64,000 bases of DNA from Pyrus communis (Eukaryota > Streptophyta > Magnoliopsida > Rosales > Rosaceae), in contig NC_084803.1 of NCBI RefSeq assembly GCF_963583255.1, positions 10,700,122-10,764,121 of the forward strand, written 5' to 3'. The notes beneath the pieces are model-generated. The model was not told where the DNA came from, did not search any database, and worked only from the letters and a program-made list of their open reading frames with translations. The translations under genes and the position numbers were made by a program. Shown one piece after another: positions 56,251 to 64,000 of the stretch (its first letter is position 1; each line of letters starts with the position of its first letter).

Positions 56251-57412
56251 AAGAAGTTCTATCATAGAACGGTAGTGGTATAATATATCTGAACGTGTGA
56301 ATTACTGTGTATTCGTATGTATTTTATCATCTCCTCAACACCAATACTACACCCGCAAAAACACCACCAAAAGTGTAATAACCCGTCCCGGAATTTACGT
56401 AAAAAAATGGGTATTTTTGTATCTTCACTAAGTTCGGAGGATGCCTTTCTTTTTAAAATTATTTTTGAGTCGTGAGCCCAAGGGGCCCACCCCCGGATTC
56501 TGTCCCCCCGAGCCTCTCATTTCTTTCTTCACTCTCAGTCTCTCTTCTCTCTTTCTTTATCTCTGTCTTTCTCTCCCTCTCGGTGCTCCTTCCTCCGACA
56601 AGAACACACACACACACACACCCATGCCCACACCTATAACTCTTTTCTAACCCCGTGGTTGTGTTTTGGACGTCAAACCACGAAGAAAACCACCTCGGAG
56701 GCATTTCCCAGTTTTCCGACGAGCACCGCCCCTTTCGAGGCAATTTCCGGCCAAACCACGGCGAGTTGGCCGGCGTGCGAGGTATCAATCTCTTCGTCTC
56801 GCTGATTACTACAACTTTCCTTTTTGTTTCACCTAATTTCATTGAGTATTGAAGAAGTTATGCTTATTTGAATCTTACCCAGTTCCGGCGGATACCCGTG
56901 GCTTCCAGGATGTTTTCCGGCCAACTCCGACCACGATGACGGGAACCAAGGGTATATTTCGATTCCTTACCTTCGGGGCTTCAATTTGGTATATTGAATG
57001 ACATGTTTTGGTTGAGTTTTGAGCTCCAACGGAGCTTGGGAATTCTCCGGCCGAATTCCGGCGTCCTTCTCCGGCGCACCCAGGCCTTCGGGCCGTTCTT
57101 CACCCTCACACGGGCCTTAGGCCGGTTTGGTCTCTGGCCCAAAACCCAAAACATTTTCCTTTTTATTTTTATTTTGTTTCATTTTAAAAACCCAAAGGCC
57201 TTAGGGCCTTGGTTGTAGCCCAAACCCATTTCCCTTGTAAATTAGGCCTTAGGGCCGTGTGAACCAAGCCCAAAACCTAATTGGGCCATTGGGCCGTGAG
57301 GTTAAAGCCCAAACTCAACCCACCTAAAACCTAAACCCAATTATCCTAACCCAAACCCTTTAGGCCCAAACCCGGATCCAACCCAAAGCCCAAAACCCTA
57401 ACCCAAAACCCA

Positions 57413-57510
57413 TTGACCCGTGACCCTGACCCGTTTGACCCGTTGACCCGGACCCGGTCAACGGTCAGCTTTGACTTTGACCGATCAACGGTCAACGTTG
57501 ACCGTTGACT
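57413..57510 (+). promoter_or_regulatory. Dense W-box-like cluster inside the solo LTR
   Basis: Seven TTGAC and two GTCAA cores (the WRKY-binding W-box core) occur in about 98 bp, many as TTGACC or TTGACY. Part of it forms GGTCAACG/CGTTGACC inverted pairs. Confidence 0.5.
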
Positions 57511-58086
57511 TTTTGGGTTTTCATGCGGGACCCCTCCTAGGCTAATTTCGAAGTCCTGAACCCGTTTCCGATGTCCGTTTTCCCAAATTCAATCGTTTGA
57601 GTAGAGTTTGACTAAGTGTACCCTTTATGTGTTTAGGGGCGTTTAATTGTGGCGTTTTCGTCTTCGCTAGTGGCGTGGCGTTTCCGTCTTCGCTAGTGGC
57701 GTGGCTTTCCGACGGCGAAGTACTGTGAGTGGACCCCTTCTGAAAATGCATGTTTTAATGGTAGAATTGCATACACAGAAAAGCATGACTTTACGATTAT
57801 GTTTTATGAAACGTTTTGAGATAACATGCTTACTAAGGCTAGTTTGAATTATTACTATTTTTCCTATAACCTATGTTCTTATAGAATATCTGATGGATGA
57901 CGATATTATATTTAGAACATGTTTAGAACACTTCTTTATAGTATAGATGATGGATGACTTTATACTATGAAGTTGATTTTCAATATATGTATGTTCACTG
58001 GTTTTGTACTTACCTAATGGTCCTTTCCGCTACAGGACGTAGGGATAGATCCGGTCCGTCCCGGGCGACGGTTTGGTGTTGGCATA

Positions 58087-58205
58087 GGGCCTGGAGTGTG
58101 TTTTCCTGTGACTGTCTGCTCAGAGACGGGGAGCCGGTAAGGGGCCTGAAGTGCATTTTCCTCTGACTGTGTGCTCAGAGACGGGGAGCCGGCATGGGGC
58201 CTGAA
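58087..58205 (+). repeat. 55-bp tandem repeat inside the solo LTR
   Basis: GGGCCTGxAGTG starts at 58087, 58142 and 58197. The unit also holds CAGAGACGGGGAGCCGG. There are about 2.2 copies. Confidence 0.75.
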
Positions 58206-58720
58206 GTGTTATATTGGACATTCACTAGTGATTACTATTTTATGCGAATGATGATTTGAGACATTGTACGACATGCTAGGTTTCGGAAAACCTATGTTTA
58301 TCATTATATATGTGTTTTCATAAAACCTGGGGGTTAGTACGTTGATAACTGTTTTATTATATATATATCAACTTGGTCCACTCATGTTTGTTTTGCGCCC
58401 CCTTCAGGACTTAGAATCGAGGCATACAATCCCGACGTCCAGACACTTCCGCATCGGCATCTTCGAGTCCTCTCGGTGTAGGACCCACTCCTTGGTTTCA
58501 TTCAATTTTATATTATTTTCTTTTAGTATTCTAGATTAGAGGTGTGCTCTGAACACGGTCCTTATTTACATATTTATTATTATTTTATATTTATAAGCTT
58601 TATTTATCCCTTGTTTTCAGCATTTGCACTCAATAAATGGCTTTCATCACCTTCGGGTGTCGGCCAGCACGTGCCTATCCTGGTATTTGGGGAATATCGG
58701 GGTCGGGGCGTGTCAAAAAG

Positions 58721-60427
58721 ACACCCCACCCAACAGCAGCAATTTTATATATGATTCGAAAAGAAATAAAAAAGTAAACGATAGAAGAAGATGAATGATA
58801 GAACGGTAGTAGTATGAGATGAATGCGGAGAAAGGTATGAGATGAATGAAGAGGAAGATGAACGGTAGAACAATAGGTTTTTTTTTTTTAATTTTTTTAA
58901 AAATTTTTTAATTAAAACTTACAAAAAAAGGTTAAATATATTTAATAATTTCTGTCATGGATTTTTAAATAAGAAGAAGAAGAAGAGTTCGATGTTTCAT
59001 GGCTTCACAAAAAATAATTGGATTATAAAGCCCCTCAAACAAAAAAATTCCACAACTAGCTGAAAATAATACAAACAAAATGGTAGGAATAGTTTTGTCA
59101 TAAAAACAAAAAAAAAAAAAATTAACAAAATAGTGGAAGCAGTTTTCTTCCCACTACCTTGCGAGAAACACACGCGTAATGGAAGGAAACTGTAGTCTCA
59201 ATCAGATCCAACCGCACCAGCAGGAATACAAAGCAGTTTTCTTCCCACTAATTCACTCAAATCCAATCGCACCAGCAACTTTCATGTAAGCACTGATCTT
59301 CCTCTCACTCTATCTCAGTTACCCATTTGTTGTTCATCATCTTGCTTCGATTAAGCTATTTGTGACTGGAACCGTCGCCTTCATTGCCATCTTCCCCAGG
59401 TACCCAACTTCCCAATTTAAAAAACTAGGGTTCATTTTTGGGGTTTTTTTTTTAGTTTTTAAATTTTTTTTTTTCTGTCTTTAATTTTGGAATGGTGACT
59501 ATCTTATGCAATGGGTGAGATTGTGTGTGTTAAAAGAGATTGGGCATTTACAGAGCCACGGAAAATCCCCAAGTCCAATTCTGATTTTTCACTCTTTTCA
59601 TATTTCTTTGTTCCTTGCAGATTCGTGAAAAGGATTGGGACTACAGAGGCGAAGCTCCGAAAAATTCTGTGGATCACAAAAAGGGAGCAGCAGAGTAATT
59701 GATCATCGTCTTTTTCCTTCTTCATTTACATGGTTGCACCGCTTGAAAAATTTCTCGTTTGTTGCTTGGACTTTTGATCAGCATATATTTTTTTTATACA
59801 TATTTTGTTATGGGTAGTTGGTGGAGGGACGTTGGTCTCTCTTTTGTTTATTTGAGTATTGCATGGGATTGGATTGTATTGCACTTGGTTTGATGTTGTT
59901 TAGGTCGGTAATGCAGGGATAGAAGAAACAAAGAGGCCTAGATACACGGAAGGAAGAAACCGCCATTCTTCTTCAAATTTGGATCACAAGAAGTGAGCAA
60001 CAGAGTAATTGATCATGGTCTTTTATCTTCTTGTTCAATTTTCCCATTTCATTTTTAATATTTTTCAGTTCTCACTCTTCCCGGAGATTACATCTACAGG
60101 TCCCTCTTCACAAGATCCCAGCACGTTTCTTTTCACCTCCACTTCTCCATTACCCTTTCGAATTTCTCCAATTTTATTTTTTTGTCATTTTGTTCCTGGG
60201 TTGGATTCTTTAGTTTGATTTTAGTGCTGCATTTTTTGTTCTTTTGGGTTTAGTCTCACCTTTTTATAAAACCCAATTGTAAGATAGTTCCTATGTTTGT
60301 GCTTTGTATTTTCAACTGTATTATGACATGGATTTGTATCAAGTTTGCGAATTTTGATGTGAGGTTTTTTCTAAGTTGCTCAATTGTGAGTTGAGGTTCT
60401 GCATGTGGAGCTTCTTATGTATGTACC
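58721..60427. other. Transcript-like non-coding region with short duplications
   Basis: No long reading frame. GGATCACAA...GAGCA(G/A)CAGAGTAATTGAT with CATxGTCTTTT follows at about 59669-59713 and again at about 59984-60025, a direct duplication. Pyrimidine tracts with GCAG and GTAAGC-type borders give a gene-like look, but no conserved protein is seen. Confidence 0.4.
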
Positions 60428-61250
60428 CTTTTTGAGCTGTAAAGCTACATGATTAATCAATTTTAGGTGTGTTGATAAGCAGGTTTCTGCTTATTTCTGT
60501 TTTCTTATTGATAATTCGGTTTACTTTTGAAATACTGTGTATGTTTACATTGAAATACTATGTATGCAGATTGGCACAAACAGTGGCAATACTATGATTT
60601 TGGCCCGAAAGCAGTACCTCCTCTGATTTGTCTTCCTGGAACAGCAGGGACAACTAATGTCTGCTACAAGTAGATCATGTCATTGTCCATGAAGGTAGTT
60701 GGCTGGCCTTCATGTAATCTTCATTGTATGTATCACATAAGTCTTTGCATTACTAATATCAATTCCTCGTCTACATTCTGCTCATTTCTTTTTCGTTAAA
60801 TAGGCTTTGGTGCAGTGAATTAGTGGAGCATTCAAATAGAAATACAAACAGAATTACTGCATTACTAAGGTATCTCCCTCATTTCATTACTAAGGTATTT
60901 ATATTTGTCATTCTTAATTTCGTTAAATGGTAGACAATCGCACAACATGTTTAATATTTACTTTGAATGCTGTCAAAGGCATCACCTTTTTATGCCTACT
61001 GTCTTAATTTTGGTTATGGTGGTATATGTTTGGCTCCCTCCTATTAGTTTGTGCTTTTTGAGCTGTAAAGCTACATGATTAATCAATTTTAGGTGTGTTG
61101 ATGAGCAGGTTTCTGCTTATTTCTGTTTTCTTATTGATAATTGGGTTTACTTTTGAAATACCATGGATGTTTACATTGAAATACTGTGTGTGCAGATTGG
61201 CACGAAGCAGTGTCGATACTATGATTTTGGCCCGAAAACAGTACCTCCTC
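60428..61250. repeat. Direct repeat pair of ~196 bp
   Basis: The segment starting CTTTTTGAGCTGTAAAGCTA and ending CAGTACCTCCT occurs at 60428-60623 and 61054-61250, offset by 626 bp, with only scattered differences. Shared parts include AGCAGGTTTCTGCTTATTTC and ATTTTGGCCCGAAA. Confidence 0.8.
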
Positions 61251-62479
61251 CTATGATATTAGATTAATTATTTTTAGTTGATTAATTGTTGTAGTGGTTG
61301 GTTTTTGATATGGGAAGGTGTTGCATGGAATGATGAGGAGGAGCATAAGCTGTTTTTGGTGGATTAACTTCATACTTAATCATTTGATCATATGAAAACA
61401 TGGGATCTTCACAAGTGATAACATGACCAGGGCTGTTCTTTCATATATAAACGGTGCAATCTGGTAAATAAGTCAATCTTTTCATTTTCTTTGTTTCTTT
61501 GAATGTGCAGAAGGATAAAGATTTGGATGAAAGCATTTTTGCCCAAAGCACTTATGGCTTAGGTAATCATTTTTGTCCTCTATTCAATATCTATTCTTAC
61601 ATGATTATTATAATTTTGTGTATTTTGGGTTGTGAATGTTCATATTATAAATCTCAATTATAAGAAGTTTGACTTCATTTTTACGTTTGTAATTGGTTTC
61701 TTTTTCTCCCCAGTTGCGTGAAACTTCACTGTATAATTTATGTTGCTTAGATCTATATATTGAAAATTTGCATACACACCAAAGGCTTCATATATGTTTC
61801 CTGCCAGTTGGATCCCATCAAACCAAACTCTGATCATGGTCTTTGCACATAACATGGAAGTTTAGTTTGTTTCCCACAATCCACAACACAACTCCACTGA
61901 AAATCAACTTCAACATCAGTTACCACTAAATCCGAATTTGCATTAAAAAAAAAACATAAAATAAAATTCCTCCCCATCCCCAAGTACAAAAAGCACCGCA
62001 AACATCATATTTTACTGCTCTCCCACATTTTATTTCACCTTTGTTCTACATTTTGGTAAAAAAATCTTTTCCTTTATTAACGCTGTCCTTCAGCAAACAA
62101 AGTAACTCATGAGTATGTGCTTTGTCCTCTACAACAATACATTGAGGTCTTCACATCATCATGATCCTTTGCCCAACATAAGCCTTAGTGAATTGACCAA
62201 TGAAAACATTATGAGCTTTCCCAAGTAATAAATTCCCAAGTTAATTGATTTTAAAATACAGGGAAAAGGAAAATAAGTTATATTGTACATGCTTCATGCT
62301 TGCGAAGGCAATGTTAGAGAATACCGTAATAGGCATTGCTATGTGTGAGAGAGTATCCACATCAACAGTTTCAAATTTTTTGTTTCTAGTTATGTGCAGC
62401 CATCTTCCAGATTTCATCCCTCACCACCATACTTGGTATCATACTTTCTGAAACATATACATTGACAATTACAATGGAA
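61251..62479. other. Intergenic, no gene seen
   Basis: AT-rich DNA to the left of the Helitron-like end. No recognised coding sequence on either strand. Confidence 0.35.
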
Positions 62480-62571
62480 AAAAAACTAATACAACACACA
62501 TTTAGAGGCGCGTAACGCCCGTGATGCAAAAATGCATCTCGCATGCACATTAGTGCGTGCAGAGATGCTAG
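62480..62571 (+). mobile_element. Helitron-like 3' terminus
   Basis: The end reads GCATGCACATTAGTGCGTGC (8-bp arms with one mismatch, 4-nt loop) then AGAGATGCTAG followed by T. A short hairpin a few bases before CTRR and then a T is the Helitron 3' signature. The 5' TC end was not located. It may lie left of the duplicated segments at 59-61 kb, which would make those part of the element. Confidence 0.4.
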
Positions 62572-62912
62572 TAATACTTGGATTCCTCCAATAGTAGTTG
62601 AACTCATTCTCTCACTTACAAATAACGTACAAATAACGTATCTTAACCATAAAAATTTCATAACTGAAACCATTCAATTTCTTCATTTTCATTTGATGAT
62701 TATCCTTATAAAAGAATCATTTGAAATGTATATCATTTGGTCATTTGAATGTATCAAATAGATGATAGTTCATCATTAACATTAACATGCTACTTGGTGC
62801 TTACAATATTGATTTATTTGATACATTTGAATGCCTAAACGATCTCTAATTCGAATGATTTTTAGTAGGTATGATCTCCATTGAAGATTAAGAAATAGAA
62901 TTGTTCTGATTA

Positions 62913-62914
<2 letters not shown>

Positions 62915-62965
<51 letters not shown>
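62915..62965. repeat. (TA)n microsatellite
   Basis: About 51 bp of uninterrupted TA repeat. Confidence 0.9.
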
Positions 62966-62967
<2 letters not shown>

Positions 62968-63360
62968 AAGTAGAGTAGTGTTTCATTCATGATCAACACA
63001 AACAATCACAAGTGTCAATTGGGTACATTGCTACAGTAACCAACAAATTGATTTGGAGTGAATTTTCTTGTTAGGCAGATGTTTGAAACTAGAATGCATA
63101 CGTATAATATTGAATCATCACAAGGGAATCTTTTGATGAGCATTGAAACACTACCCAGAAAAATGTTTTATTCTGTTACAAAATAATTAATCCACGAAAA
63201 AAAAAATGCCAAGACATATGTGCACTTGATACAACTACAAAATACCAAGTACCTCTTGTTATTCGTAAATATTATTATTCCTCTTGGCATATAATTAACT
63301 TTTTTTTGGTAAAGGGCATATAATTAACTAGGACCCAAGTTTTATATAGTTATAAAGGAA
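62966..63360. other. 3' flank of the terminal phytocyanin gene
   Basis: Non-coding. Near 63228-63345 it resembles the 3' side of the 54-kb copy (ATTATTATTCCTCTTGGCATA and similar). Confidence 0.45.
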
Positions 63361-64000
63361 TTAGAGGGACTTCATCATCACAGGCAGTAATTTCTTGAGC
63401 CCTTGACCTTTCTTGGAAACAAATTTGACTGCATTAGCATGTTGAGCAGCAGTTTTTTCACTTGGATATGAAGATGGACTTGGAGAAGGAGAAAAAGCGG
63501 GAGCAATATAAAGAGCAATCTTTTGACCTTTGGTGCAGTGGCCGGCGAAGGTGCAGGTCAAATAATATGTGTCCGACTGAACAAACTGAAACTCTCCGCC
63601 TTCTTGGAATACAAATAAGGGGTTGTCCGTGTTGCAGGCGTCGTAATCCTTCTTGGTTACTATAGCCAAGTCTTGTTCTCCAACTTTAAAGTTGAAGTCT
63701 GCACAAACAAATCATATCATCAATATCATCATCATGCATGATCATTATCATCATAACCGTCATCATCATGATCAGTTACGGACCGGTTGGATAACAATAT
63801 TTGTGAAAAATAAAGACTGAAATTAGTTACTAAACAAGTTTTCAATTAAAAAAAAATACAAAAAATTAAAACTAAAAACGAAATGATTATCAAACGGTTC
63901 CTAAAAGTAAATAATAAGCGGAAAGTAAAGAAACTTACTTATAAAATCAGTAACGGACAAGTTATGCTTGGCAGCCCATGCTTCGTACGTAGCAGCGCCA
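63361..64000 (-). CDS. Phytocyanin / early-nodulin-like protein, 5' end outside window
   Basis: Exon 2 (63698-63361) and the last 62 bases of exon 1 (64000-63939) are present. The signal peptide and start lie beyond the window. Exon 1 ends GAATYEAWAAKHNLSVTDFI, and exon 2 reads FNFKVGEQDLAIVTKKDYDA onward. The first copper His is Asp (EQDLAIV), while Cys, His and Gln remain (TCTFAGHCTKGQK), so copper binding is doubtful. The C-terminus is VKFVSKKGQGLKKLLPVMMK then SL, a basic tail without a hydrophobic GPI signal, as in the 54-kb copy, its nearest relative. The frame is open throughout what can be seen. The intron is phase 1 at the family position and contains ATC-rich microsatellite DNA (63712-63775). 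Confidence 0.85.

Larger units (their letters stand above)
56374..58715. mobile_element. Solo LTR, 2.3 kb, TSD AAAAG
   Basis: The unit starts TGTAATAACCCGTCCCGG and ends GGGGTCGGGGCGTGTCA, giving the TG...CA termini of an LTR. AAAAG flanks both sides (56369-56373 and 58716-58720). No primer site, coding region or second LTR is present, so the element was reduced by LTR-LTR recombination. Inside are GGCCTTAGGGCC/TTGGGCC-rich stretches, a cluster of TTGAC motifs (57413-57510) and a 55-bp tandem repeat (58087-58205). The size suggests a Gypsy-type parent. Confidence 0.85.

Overview
This is plant nuclear DNA. Genes have introns with GT...AG borders, and intergenic space is AT-rich and full of plant transposon families (Cassandra TRIM, PIF/Harbinger, Mutator-like and hAT-like MITEs, large LTRs). 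A eudicot is clear. Rosaceae is my best guess from the look of several MITEs, but it is not proven here.

Layout. (1) 0.6-19.2 kb is a gene-dense, conserved block of four housekeeping or regulatory genes, each of which I could splice into a full-length reading frame. They are an intronless ANTH-domain clathrin adaptor (+), actin-related protein 6 of the SWR1 chromatin complex (+, 7 exons), a WDR11-like WD40 protein (-, 19 exons, converging on ARP6) and a KIX8/KIX9-like co-repressor adaptor with an EAR motif (+, 4 exons). (2) 20-64 kb is a tandem array of phytocyanin (blue-copper cupredoxin) genes, all on the minus strand and separated by transposons. It holds a truncated relic at 20.0 kb, intact single-domain genes at 21.1 and 32.0 kb, two genes with two cupredoxin domains in one protein (37.1 and 42.9 kb), a frameshifted copy at 54.1 kb and a copy leaving the window at 63.4 kb. 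Every intact copy has its intron at the same place and phase (phase 1, just before a V/T/N-F-N/K/T motif). The middle exon of the two-domain genes is therefore symmetric, which explains how the domain could double. Copper ligands are complete in some copies and lost in others, so the array mixes true blue-copper proteins with early-nodulin-like copies.

Mobile DNA between the genes. A 3.5-kb Harbinger element (25.6-29.1 kb, TSD TCA) carries a broken transposase and a broken Myb/SANT-like partner. A complete Cassandra TRIM (51.4-52.0 kb) has two 284-bp LTRs, a 5S-rRNA-like core and TSD TTCTC. A 2.3-kb solo LTR lies at 56.4-58.7 kb (TSD AAAAG). Three Mutator-like non-autonomous elements have exact 9-bp TSDs, and there are fragments of LINE RNase H and PPR genes.

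The most unusual structure is at 48.80-49.27 kb. It is an array of nine units with a conserved ~22-nt core (TGCTTGGTTAATCCGCGTTGG) flanked by short arms that differ between units but remain complementary within nearly every unit. The units are organised in a ~208-bp higher-order repeat inside an LTR-like segment. This looks like a covarying stem-loop array and I know no name for it.
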